64,000 nucleotides of DNA, from contig NZ_BSFQ01000005.1 in the NCBI RefSeq assembly GCF_027922425.1, forward strand, positions 186,001 through 250,000. The letters run 5' to 3'. The stretch's first letter is position 1, and each line of letters begins with the position of its first letter. The notes under the pieces are model-generated. The model searched no databases, was not told where the DNA came from, and was given only the letters and a program-made list of their open reading frames with translations. The position numbers were made by a program, and so were the translations under genes. This document shows, piece after piece, positions 41,927 through 49,252 of the stretch. Source of the DNA: Pseudonocardia halophobica (GTDB lineage: Bacteria; Actinomycetota; Actinomycetes; Mycobacteriales; Pseudonocardiaceae).

Positions 41927-42472
41927 TCAGCGGCTCCGGCCTGTCCGACCGCGCTCGACCGCCCCGGCGATGACCTTGACGGCGAGGCCGAGCACCACCA
42001 GGTCGGCGACCATCTGGACGGTCACCAGCACACGGGCCGCTTGGCTGTGGGCGGTGATGTCGCCGAATCCGACGGTGCTGAACACGGTGACCGTGAAGTA
42101 CAGGCCGTCGGTGTGGGTCAGCGGCTCGCCGAAGCTGTCGGCGTACAGCCCGGCCAGGACGACGTAGGTCGACGCGAAGAGCAGCAGGAAGAACGGCACG
42201 CTCGTGGCCAGCGCCTCCACGGCACGCAGCCTGGGGAACGGTGACTCGACGATCCAGTGGACCTGAACGGCGACCAGGGCGGTGAATCCCACCAGCCCGA
42301 CCAGGAGCATGGTCAGCGCCGCCGGGAACGAGCAGTTGTCCAGGGGCAACACGTAGTACAGCGTCAGCAGCGCGGCGACCGAGGCGACGACCCGGAAGAT
42401 CGTCCGGGCGATCAGGCCCACCGAGGGTCGGGCCTCCGCCTGCCCCGGGGCTGCCGTGCCGTCGGGAATCAT
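41927..42472 (-). CDS. Two-TM potassium channel family protein
   Basis: 181-aa membrane protein with a pore loop TVTVFSTVGFGDITAHS carrying the TVGFGD K+ selectivity filter. Four hydrophobic helices: two N-terminal (VVASVAALLTLYYVLPL, ALTMLLVGLVGFTALVAV), one before and one after the pore. No RCK domain follows. ATG 42472 is chosen; GTG 42475 and GTG 42556 are alternatives with weak ribosome sites. It lies upstream of the ClC gene on the same strand, so both may serve ion balance. Confidence 0.82.
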   Translation of the reverse strand: MIPDGTAAPGQAEARPSVGLIARTIFRVVASVAALLTLYYVLPLDNCSFPAALTMLLVGLVGFTALVAVQVHWIVESPFPRLRAVEALATSVPFFLLLFASTYVVLAGLYADSFGEPLTHTDGLYFTVTVFSTVGFGDITAHSQAARVLVTVQMVADLVVLGLAVKVIAGAVERGRTGRSR

Positions 42473-42748
42473 CACGATGCCCGTCGCAGTGTTCTCGCCC
42501 GCATACCGCGTCTCCCCGCGGAGCCCGAATTCGCGATCAGCTCGTCCGTGCGACACGACCTCGTGGCGCCCGGCCCCGTGGGCGATCGTCGCCGGGCACC
42601 ACGAGCCCGGTCAGGGCCGAAAGCCACCGGAGCCGGGTGGCCTTCGTTCCGTACGGGGTACTCGTCGTGGCGATCGACCCGGGGACGTGGCCGAGCGCGA
42701 GCTCTCTCGACATCGACCGTGTCGGAGGTCGTGAGGTAGGAAGGGCTC

Positions 42749-43033
42749 GTGAGCCGCATGAACGACGTCGGCGGGATGAGCGGGTTCGCACCCATCGTCG
42801 AGGAGCCCGACGAGCCGCGCTTCCACGCCGACTGGGAGGCGCACGTGTTCGCGCTCAACGCCGCCCTGGTCCGGCGCGGGGTCTACAACCTCGACGAGTT
42901 CCGCGACGCGCAGGAGCGGCTGCCGGTGCGGGAGTACCTGGCCGCCTCCTACTACGAGCGGTGGTTCGCCGCGATCCGCATGCTCCTGGCGGAGAAGGGC
43001 GTCGCGACCGCCGAGGAGCTCACGCATGGCTGA
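42749..43033 (+). CDS. Nitrile hydratase/thiocyanate hydrolase-like beta subunit, N-terminal-half protein
   Basis: 94-aa protein matching the N-terminal half of nitrile hydratase beta subunits: MNDVGGMSGFAPIVEE, DEPRFHADWEAHVFALNAAL, LPVREYLAASYYERWFAAIRMLL. In two-subunit enzymes this part is fused to the SH3-like C-terminal half; here the halves are separate genes, as in thiocyanate hydrolase and toyocamycin nitrile hydratase. GTG 42749 follows GGAAGGG. It overlaps the next gene by 8 bases. Confidence 0.8.
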   Translation: MSRMNDVGGMSGFAPIVEEPDEPRFHADWEAHVFALNAALVRRGVYNLDEFRDAQERLPVREYLAASYYERWFAAIRMLLAEKGVATAEELTHG

Positions 43034-43301
43034 CCGGTTCGCGCCGGGCGACCGGGTGCGCACCCGGTCGGTCGACGTCGCGGGCCACACCCGGCTGCCG
43101 GGCTACGCCCGCGGGGCGGTCGGCACCGTGGTGGAACTCGCGGGCCGGCACCCGCTGGCCGACGAGCGGGCCCGCGGCCGGGACGCGGAGCCGCACGCCG
43201 TGTACCACGTGCGCTTCGCGGCGGCGGACCTGTTCGGCGCCGGCGACCACAGCGTCGTCGTGGAGCTGTGGGAGGACTACCTGGTGGAGGAGCGGGCATG
43301 A
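43026..43301 (+). CDS. Nitrile hydratase/thiocyanate hydrolase-like beta subunit, C-terminal-half protein
   Basis: 91-aa SH3-like barrel protein equal to the C-terminal half of nitrile hydratase beta: RFAPGDRVRTRSVDVAGHTRLP, YARGAVGTVVEL, AVYHVRFAAADLFG and VVELWEDYLVEE. It starts inside the previous gene and ends overlapping the alpha gene by ATGA (43298-43301), so all three are translationally coupled. It would form part of the heterotrimeric unit around the metal subunit. Confidence 0.82.
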   Translation: MADRFAPGDRVRTRSVDVAGHTRLPGYARGAVGTVVELAGRHPLADERARGRDAEPHAVYHVRFAAADLFGAGDHSVVVELWEDYLVEERA

Positions 43302-43903
43302 GCGGGGAACACGCGAGCTCGACGATCTCGGCCGAGGTCCGGCACGTCGAGTCGCTGCTGGAGGCAAGAGGTCTGCTGGAGCCGGGGGAGATCGACACCC
43401 GCATCGACGAGTTCCTCGCCGGGGGGAGCCCGGCCAACGGAGCGCGGATCGTGGCGCGCGCGTGGACCGATCCGGGGTTCGCGGAGCGCCTGCTGGCCGA
43501 CGCCAACGCCGCCATCCGCGAGGTGGGCCTCTCCATGGCGGGCGGGATCCAGGAGCAGCGGCTGAAGGTGGTGGCCAACGGGGTGGGCGCGGACGGGACG
43601 GAGGAGCACCACGTCGTGGTCTGCACGCTCTGCTCCTGCTACCCGATCGCGCTGCTCGGGCCCTCGCCCAGCTGGTACAAGAGCGAGGCCTACCGCTCCC
43701 GGGTGGTGCGCGACCCGCGCGGCGTGCTGCGCGAGTTCGGCCTGGTGCTGCCGGACTCGGTGGCGATCTCGGTGTGGGACGCGAGCGCGGAGTCCCGCTA
43801 CATGGTCCTGCCCCGCAGGCCGGACGGCACCGACGGCCTCTCCGAGGAGCAGCTCGCCGGGCTCGTCACGCGGAAGGGTCTGATCGGCACCGCCGCGGTC
43901 TGA
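43298..43903 (+). CDS. Cobalt-type nitrile hydratase/thiocyanate hydrolase alpha (metal-binding) subunit
   Basis: 201-aa catalytic subunit. The claw motif CTLCSC is at residues 109-114 (VVCTLCSCYP). Thr at the second position is the cobalt-type signature; iron-type enzymes have Ser. Cys112 and Cys114 are the residues normally oxidised to sulfinic and sulfenic acid. SWYKSEAYRSRVVRDPRGVL follows. The enzyme hydrates nitriles to amides or, if of the SCNase class, thiocyanate to carbonyl sulfide. No separate activator or amidase gene is adjacent. Confidence 0.87.
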   Translation: MSGEHASSTISAEVRHVESLLEARGLLEPGEIDTRIDEFLAGGSPANGARIVARAWTDPGFAERLLADANAAIREVGLSMAGGIQEQRLKVVANGVGADGTEEHHVVVCTLCSCYPIALLGPSPSWYKSEAYRSRVVRDPRGVLREFGLVLPDSVAISVWDASAESRYMVLPRRPDGTDGLSEEQLAGLVTRKGLIGTAAV

Positions 43904-44125
43904 GCTCCGGTCCCGGCTCTGCGGCGGGGGCGCACCGCTCGCGAACGTTTCGGTGACGGTCATCAATACGATCGGAATCGTGATCCTGCTCGTTCTCGCT
44001 TTCGAATGGAGGAGGGCGCAGGCTCCCGGAACGTCCGTCCCGGGTACTCCTGGCGCTCCGGCGGCCCAGAAGGGCACCGGACATTCTCCGTAGGGAGAGC
44101 GGCCGTGGCGGTGACCGTCGACCGG

Positions 44126-44935
44126 TCAGCGCGGGATCGTGAAGGCGGTGCGGAAGCGGTCGAGGGCCAGGTCCGAGTCGCCGGAGGCCCAGCCCTCGAG
44201 GCCGACCACGCCGGTGTAGCCCAGTCGGTCCAGCGCGGCGGCGACGGCGGGGTAGTGGATCTCGCCGGTTCCGGGTTCGCAGCGGCCGGGTACGTCGGCG
44301 ACCTGGATCTCCCCGACGAGCGGGAGGGCCCGTTCGACGAGCCGGACGAGGTTCCCCTCGCCGATCTGGGCGTGGTACAGGTCCAGGTTGAGCCGCAGGT
44401 GGGGACTGTCGACCGCCTCGACCAGGGCGATGGTGTCCGCGGCCCGGGCGAAGGGGACGCCGGGGTGGTCGACGGCGGTGTTGAGGTTCTCCAGCGTGAA
44501 CACCCGCCCGGCCCGTTCGCCCAGCTCGGCGAGCCGCGTCAGGGTCTTTGCGGTGGTCAGCCACATCGTCGGGGTGACGATCTCGGACGGGATCACGGGC
44601 AGGCCGTCGCCGTCCAGTCCGGTGCCGTGCAGGTTGAGCCGGGGGCAGTCGAGCTGCTCGGCGACCTTCAGCGACTCCTCGGCGGTGCGCAGCAGCTCCT
44701 CGGCCCCGTCCGGGTCGGCCAGGGTGCCGGTGACGTAGCCGGTCATCGAGGAGAACGTCGCCCCCGTCGCGGCCAGGGCGTCGACGTCCTTGCGGGTCCA
44801 GTCCCAGATCTCGACCTCGTAGCCGAGCCCGGAGAGCCGCTCGACGCGCTCGAGGAAGGGCAGGTCGACGAACACCATCTCCGCGGAGACGGCGAGCCGG
44901 TAGGTGCTGCCGGTGTCGATCACAGCGTGGATCAC
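44126..44935 (-). CDS. Xylose isomerase-like TIM-barrel (hydroxypyruvate isomerase-type) protein
   Basis: 269-aa AP-endonuclease-2/xylose-isomerase-like TIM barrel. Metal-ligand-type motifs: VFTLENLN (Glu), LNLDLYHAQIGEG (Asp, His), EIQVADVPGR (Asp) and GVVGLEGW (Glu). This set matches hydroxypyruvate isomerase and inosose-type enzymes. GTG 44935 overlaps the oxidoreductase stop by GTGA, so both are coupled. It likely isomerises a sugar- or inositol-derived keto compound. Confidence 0.83.
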   Translation of the reverse strand: MIHAVIDTGSTYRLAVSAEMVFVDLPFLERVERLSGLGYEVEIWDWTRKDVDALAATGATFSSMTGYVTGTLADPDGAEELLRTAEESLKVAEQLDCPRLNLHGTGLDGDGLPVIPSEIVTPTMWLTTAKTLTRLAELGERAGRVFTLENLNTAVDHPGVPFARAADTIALVEAVDSPHLRLNLDLYHAQIGEGNLVRLVERALPLVGEIQVADVPGRCEPGTGEIHYPAVAAALDRLGYTGVVGLEGWASGDSDLALDRFRTAFTIPR

Positions 44936-45963
44936 CGGGCCACCTCGGCGATCGTCACGGGGCGGTTCTCACGGACCGACCGCGCTGCCGCCTTCGCGAT
45001 GGCCAGGGCCGCGCGAGCGTCCTCACCGCCGACCGGGGCCGGCCCACCGGTGCGCACGGCCTCGACGAACGCGGCCAGCTCGGCCACATAGGCGCCGGCG
45101 AGGAGTTCCTGGTCGCTGCGGGCGGTGTCGATCGCCCGCCCGGTGGCACCGGAGAAGACCATGCCGGTGGCCCGGCCGTCGCCCATGGTGGCCATGCCGC
45201 CGGAGCCGAAGACCTCGCCGCGGACGTCGTAGCCGTAGGCGGCCTGGAAGCAGGCCTCGGCGATCCCGGTCGCGCCGTTGTCGAACTTCACGGTGACCAC
45301 GGCGGTGTCCAGCAGGCCGCGGTCCTTCCAGGCCGGCTCGACGAGGGCGTCCGCGGTCGCGTAGACCTCGACGGCCTCGGCGCCGGGGTTGAGGAACCGC
45401 AGGGTGTCGAAGTCGTGGATGAGGGTCTCGTTGAAGATCGTGTCGGCGGGGACCCACGACGGGTCGAAGCCGCCGGGGTCGCGGGTCACCGAGCGCAGCA
45501 GCCGCGGGGTGCCCAGCACGCCCCGGTCGAGCAGCGCCCGCGCGGCGGCCCAGTCCGGGGCGAAGCGGCGGTTGAACCCGACCTGCAGCACCACCGCGGC
45601 CGCGCGGACGGCGTCGATCGCCCGGTCCAGGTCGCCCAGCGACAGGGCGGCGGGCTTCTCGCAGAACACCGACTTCCCGGCCTGAGCCGCGGCGACGATC
45701 AGGTCGGTGTGGAAACGAGCCGGGGCGGCGATGACGACCGCCTCGACGGCCGGGTCGCCGAACGCCTGCGCCGGGTCGGTGTAGGCGGCGGGTGCGCCCC
45801 ACCCCGCGGCGAGCTTCTCGGCCGTGCCGGGCGCGGGATCGGCCACGGCCACCAGCCGTGCGCCCGGAAGCCGCTGCGCGAGCGTCTCACCGTGATAGGC
45901 GCCCATCCGGCCCGACCCGATCAGGGCGACGCCGACCGGCGAACCACTGTCGACCTGGCTCAT
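44932..45963 (-). CDS. Gfo/Idh/MocA-family oxidoreductase (inositol/sugar dehydrogenase-like)
   Basis: 343-aa NAD(P)-dependent dehydrogenase. Rossmann motif VALIGSGRMGAYHG, the EKPAAL segment with catalytic Lys (VFCEKPAALSLGDL), VGFNRRFAPDW, and NETLIHDFDTLRF with the catalytic-region His. ATG 45963 has a strong GAGGAGGAG site. Close in pattern to inositol 2-dehydrogenases (IolG). It is divergent from a LacI regulator with matching operators between them, so it is probably sugar- or polyol-inducible. Confidence 0.88.
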   Translation of the reverse strand: MSQVDSGSPVGVALIGSGRMGAYHGETLAQRLPGARLVAVADPAPGTAEKLAAGWGAPAAYTDPAQAFGDPAVEAVVIAAPARFHTDLIVAAAQAGKSVFCEKPAALSLGDLDRAIDAVRAAAVVLQVGFNRRFAPDWAAARALLDRGVLGTPRLLRSVTRDPGGFDPSWVPADTIFNETLIHDFDTLRFLNPGAEAVEVYATADALVEPAWKDRGLLDTAVVTVKFDNGATGIAEACFQAAYGYDVRGEVFGSGGMATMGDGRATGMVFSGATGRAIDTARSDQELLAGAYVAELAAFVEAVRTGGPAPVGGEDARAALAIAKAAARSVRENRPVTIAEVAR

Positions 45964-46000
45964 CTCACTCCTCCTCGAGCTGCATGCATCCACGCACGAG

Positions 46001-46073
46001 CTAGAACGTTATAGCGACGAGTATGCGGTCGGGGAAGCGCGGCAGTCAACGGCTTCGCGCTATAACGTTCTAG
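46001..46073. promoter_or_regulatory. Two LacI-type operators in divergent promoter
   Basis: CTAGAACGTTATAG (46001-46014) and its exact reverse complement CTATAACGTTCTAG (46060-46073) flank the divergent promoter region, centres 59 bp apart. The central AACGTT with a CpG dyad is typical of LacI/GalR operators. One site is beside the oxidoreductase start and the other is 24 bp before the LacI gene, suiting looping repression and autoregulation. Confidence 0.8.
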
Positions 46074-46096
46074 AACGATGGGGCTAGACTCGCGGC

Positions 46097-47158
46097 ATGA
46101 CGGAGGAGTTGCCGGTCCGCGGTCGACGTACGACGCTCGCCGACGTCGCGGCCCGCGCGGGGGTGTCCGTGCCGCTCGTCTCGATCGTCATGCGGGACGC
46201 ACCGGGAGCGAGCGCGGCGACGCGCGAGCGGGTGCGGAAGGCCGCCGAGGAGCTGGGCTACCGCCCGGACAGCCGGGCGCGGATGCTGCGGCGCAGCCGG
46301 ACCCGGCTGATCGGCGTCGTGTTCGGGGTGCAGCACCCGTTCCACGGCGACCTCGTCAGCGGCCTCTACACCGCCGCGGACGCCGCGGACTACGAACTCG
46401 CCCTCAGTGCCGTCACCCCGGGCCGGGACGAACGCCGCGCCGTCGCGAGCCTGCTGCAGGACCGCTGCGAGGCCCTGATCCTCCTCGGCCCCGCCCTGCC
46501 GACGTCCGAGCTGGCCGATCTCGCCGCCCGGATGCCGGTGATCGTGGTGGCCCGCCCGGTCCGCAACCGCGCGGTCGACGTCGTGCGCACCGACGACGCC
46601 GCCGGGCTCCACCTCGCCGTCGACCACCTCGTCGACCTCGGACACACCCGGATCGCGCACGTCGACGGTGGACGCGCCCCGGGCGCTGCCGAGCGACGAC
46701 GGGGCTACCGCGAAGCCCTCGACCACCACGGGCTTGCCGACCAGGCCCTGATCGTGCCCGGGGGCCTCACGGAGGACGACGGGGCGGCCGCCGCTCGCGA
46801 GCTGATCGCCGCGCGCCCCACGGCAGTCACGGTGTTCAACGACCGCTGCGCCACGGGCGTCCTCGACGTCCTGCGGCGTGAGGGGGTGGCGGTCCCCGGC
46901 GACATGTCCGTGGTCGGGTTCGACGACAGCAGCCTGGCCCGCCTGTCCCACGTCGCGCTCACCACCGTCGCCCAGGACGCCGGGCGGATCACCGCCCTCG
47001 CGGTCGCCCGGGCCGTTGCCCGCCTCGACGGCGATGCCGCGGCGGACGAGCGCGAACAGGTCATCCCGCCCCACCTCGTCGTCCGCAGCACCACGGCGGC
47101 GCCGCGCGCCGACCTGGCTGCAGCTCCGGCCCGTCGGGTCCGGACCTCCTCCGCCTGA
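46097..47158 (+). CDS. LacI-family transcriptional regulator
   Basis: 353-aa LacI/GalR repressor. HTH and hinge helix at residues 10-65 (TTLADVAARAGVSVPLVSIVMRD, RVRKAAEELGYRPDSRARML), then a periplasmic-binding-like sugar domain (LIGVVFGVQHPFHGDLVSG, AVTVFNDRCATGVLDVLRREG, DMSVVGFDDSSLARL). It faces the oxidoreductase/isomerase genes across a region holding two perfect operators. It converges on the SRPBCC gene with adjacent stop codons. Confidence 0.92.
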   Translation: MTEELPVRGRRTTLADVAARAGVSVPLVSIVMRDAPGASAATRERVRKAAEELGYRPDSRARMLRRSRTRLIGVVFGVQHPFHGDLVSGLYTAADAADYELALSAVTPGRDERRAVASLLQDRCEALILLGPALPTSELADLAARMPVIVVARPVRNRAVDVVRTDDAAGLHLAVDHLVDLGHTRIAHVDGGRAPGAAERRRGYREALDHHGLADQALIVPGGLTEDDGAAAARELIAARPTAVTVFNDRCATGVLDVLRREGVAVPGDMSVVGFDDSSLARLSHVALTTVAQDAGRITALAVARAVARLDGDAAADEREQVIPPHLVVRSTTAAPRADLAAAPARRVRTSSA

Positions 47159-47653
47159 TCACGTCGACGGCTCCGCGGACGTCCGCGCGGCGAGCTCGGC
47201 CAGGTGCTGCAGCGAGGTGGTCAGGTGCTCCGGGCCGAACGGCGGGAAGTGGAGGTACTCCCGGATGAACTGCGGCACTGCCGACCAGTCGTAGGTGAGC
47301 GTGACCTCGGTCTCGGACGGCCCGAGCGGCACCAGGTCGTAGCGCCAGGTCCAGCCGCCGAACTCGAGGTGGCCGTCGTCCTTCTCCTGTCCGGGCAGCC
47401 AGCCGATGGCGCGCGGCGGGTCGCAGACCCGGACCTCGTTGGCCATCTCGTAGTGGCCGTCCGGATGGTTGGGGTGGTACATGCCGATCCGGAAGACCTG
47501 CCCCACCTCCGTCAGCGGCGCCCGGTCGACGGCCTCCCGGACCCAGCCGGTGCCGTCGATCGCGGGATGGGTCGTCGGGTCCGCCAGCACCGCGAACACC
47601 CTCGCGACGGGCTCGGCGACAGTCAGGGTGGCGCTCACGTTCTCCTCGGCCAC
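47159..47653 (-). CDS. SRPBCC (START-like) family protein
   Basis: 164-aa polyketide-cyclase/START-fold protein: SATLTVAEPVARVFAVLADPTTHPAIDG, then FRIGMYHPNHPDGHYEMANEV, GWTWRYDLVPLGPSETEVTLTYDW. The fold binds hydrophobic ligands. GTG 47653 is the likely start (V-A-E-E-N-V); an upstream in-frame extension is basic and unlike the family. The final codon abuts the LacI stop on the opposite strand. Confidence 0.8.
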   Translation of the reverse strand: MAEENVSATLTVAEPVARVFAVLADPTTHPAIDGTGWVREAVDRAPLTEVGQVFRIGMYHPNHPDGHYEMANEVRVCDPPRAIGWLPGQEKDDGHLEFGGWTWRYDLVPLGPSETEVTLTYDWSAVPQFIREYLHFPPFGPEHLTTSLQHLAELAARTSAEPST

Positions 47654-47814
47654 GGGGCACGCTCCTCGTCGTCTCGTCCCGGGCCTCCCGCGGCGCGGAG
47701 GGCCCACCCTGCAGACGGCGTGGCGGGGCGGAACTCATCGCCGTGCCAGGACGGCGGTCGACGGCACCGGCTCCTGGCCGGGCCGGTTCACCGATCCCTG
47801 ACGGAGCGGAGCCG

Positions 47815-48120
47815 CTACTCCTCGCCGCGGGAGTCGACCACCACCTCGTGCCAGGTGATCCGGCTGTCGCCCTCCTGCAGCCCCTCCATCCGCGTGCGGG
47901 TCTCGGCGAACGCGTCGTCCTCGTGCCAGGCCTGCCAGTCCGCCCGGCTCTGCCAGGTCCCGACGACGACGCGCGTGTTCTGCCCGTCCAGCGGGATGAG
48001 CAGCTGCCCGCCCACCCAGCCCGACCGCCCGCGGGCGGCCGTGAGCCGGTCGCGCATCGCGGCGTCCCACTCGGGCTCGGAACCACGTTTCAGCGTGATC
48101 TCGGTGATGACCGTCATCAT
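47815..48120 (-). CDS. ABM (antibiotic biosynthesis monooxygenase-like) family protein
   Basis: 101-aa ferredoxin-like-fold protein: MTVITEITLKRGSEPEWDAAM, QLLIPLDGQNTRVVVGTWQSRADWQAWHED and a closing RITWHEVVVDSR. ABM proteins are small cofactor-free monooxygenases or of unknown role and commonly sit in aromatic catabolic clusters. ATG 48120 or 48117 can be the start, with GGGAGGGAG upstream. It is near the hydroxyquinol pathway genes. Confidence 0.75.
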   Translation of the reverse strand: MMTVITEITLKRGSEPEWDAAMRDRLTAARGRSGWVGGQLLIPLDGQNTRVVVGTWQSRADWQAWHEDDAFAETRTRMEGLQEGDSRITWHEVVVDSRGEE

Positions 48121-48185
48121 GTCGGCGACTCCCTCCCCGGAGATGCCCGTGGGTTCCCGGCGGGCCGGACCTCCATTCCCGCCCG

Positions 48186-49151
48186 TCACCAGTGCGCGGC
48201 GCCGAGGCCGTGCCGGGCGTGGGCGGGGCCGAGGACGTCGGGCTCCGGGGTGGACAGGGCGGTGCGGAGGAACCGCCGGAGGACGGGGGAGTCCTCGTCG
48301 GGCCGCCAGCACACCGCGGTCTCGACCACGGGGGTGTGCTGCCGCGGGGGTCGCGCGACCAGCCCGCCCCACACCATCGACGTGTACTGCGCGGGCAGGA
48401 GCGTGACGCCCGCCCCCGCCTCGACCAGCGCCATCGCCTGCACGATCGACCCGGCCTCGACCAGGCCGTGACCGCCGTCCGCCTCGGCGACCGCCCAGGC
48501 CGCCCGGACGTGCGCCGCGAACCCCTCGCCCGTCGCCTCGGCGACCACCACGCGTGCCCCGCGCACGAGCGACAGGTCGACCCGGTCGCCACCTGCCTCC
48601 GGATGCGTGTCGGGCAGCACCGCGACGAGCGGCTCGCGGGCCACGACCGCCACCTCCAGCCCCCGCGACCGGGCGCGCGGGTGCCGGGTCCGGCCCGGCT
48701 CACCGGGGGCGAGGTGGAGGAGCCCGGCGTGGGCGTCGCGCCGGTGGACCCGCTCGACGACGTCGGCGTCCGTGGCCTCGGTGACGGTCAGGTCGACGCC
48801 GCCGCCGAGCGCCGCCCCGCCGGCGAGGTGCGGCAGCAGCCGGGGTGACACCGTGTGCCCGACGACGACGCCGAACCGGCCGCGCGTGCCGAGCCCGACC
48901 GTCCGGACCTCCTCGGCCGCGGCGGACACGTCGGCGAGGACCCGGTGGGCGCGTTCGGCGAGCACCCGCCCGGCGGCGGTGAGGTCCACGCCGCGCCCGT
49001 GCCGGACCAGCAGCTCCACGCCGAGCTCGCGCTCCAGGGACCGCAACCGGACGGTCAGCGGGGGCTGTGTCATGTGCAGCCGGGCGGCGGCCCGGCTGAT
49101 CGAGCCCTCCTCGGCGACGGCGACGACGCACTCCAACGCCCGCAGATCCAT
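48186..49151 (-). CDS. LysR-family regulator of hydroxyquinol-type pathway
   Basis: 321-aa LysR protein with HTH at 1-60 (MDLRALECVVAVAEEGSISRAA, TQPPLTVRLRSLERELG) and a substrate-binding domain. It is divergent from the flavin hydroxylase at 49253 across 101 bp, so it is the likely activator of that operon. ATG 49151 gives the usual LysR N-terminus. The intervening region holds a LysR-sized inverted repeat. Confidence 0.9.
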   Translation of the reverse strand: MDLRALECVVAVAEEGSISRAAARLHMTQPPLTVRLRSLERELGVELLVRHGRGVDLTAAGRVLAERAHRVLADVSAAAEEVRTVGLGTRGRFGVVVGHTVSPRLLPHLAGGAALGGGVDLTVTEATDADVVERVHRRDAHAGLLHLAPGEPGRTRHPRARSRGLEVAVVAREPLVAVLPDTHPEAGGDRVDLSLVRGARVVVAEATGEGFAAHVRAAWAVAEADGGHGLVEAGSIVQAMALVEAGAGVTLLPAQYTSMVWGGLVARPPRQHTPVVETAVCWRPDEDSPVLRRFLRTALSTPEPDVLGPAHARHGLGAAHW

Positions 49152-49191
49152 AGGCGCAGCGTATAGCTGCTCCCCGGACTCGGTATTGGAC

Positions 49192-49215
49192 GTATGGCGG
49201 ACCGCCTTCCCATAC
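49192..49215. promoter_or_regulatory. Probable LysR-binding inverted repeat
   Basis: GTATGG (49192-49197) and CCATAC (49210-49215) form a perfect 6-bp inverted repeat around 12 bases, containing a T-N11-A type dyad, between divergent LysR and flavin hydroxylase genes. Position suits a LysR activator site. Confidence 0.45.
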
Positions 49216-49252
49216 TCGGTCCGTCCCGGACGCACTTCAGAGACGAGGCGGC

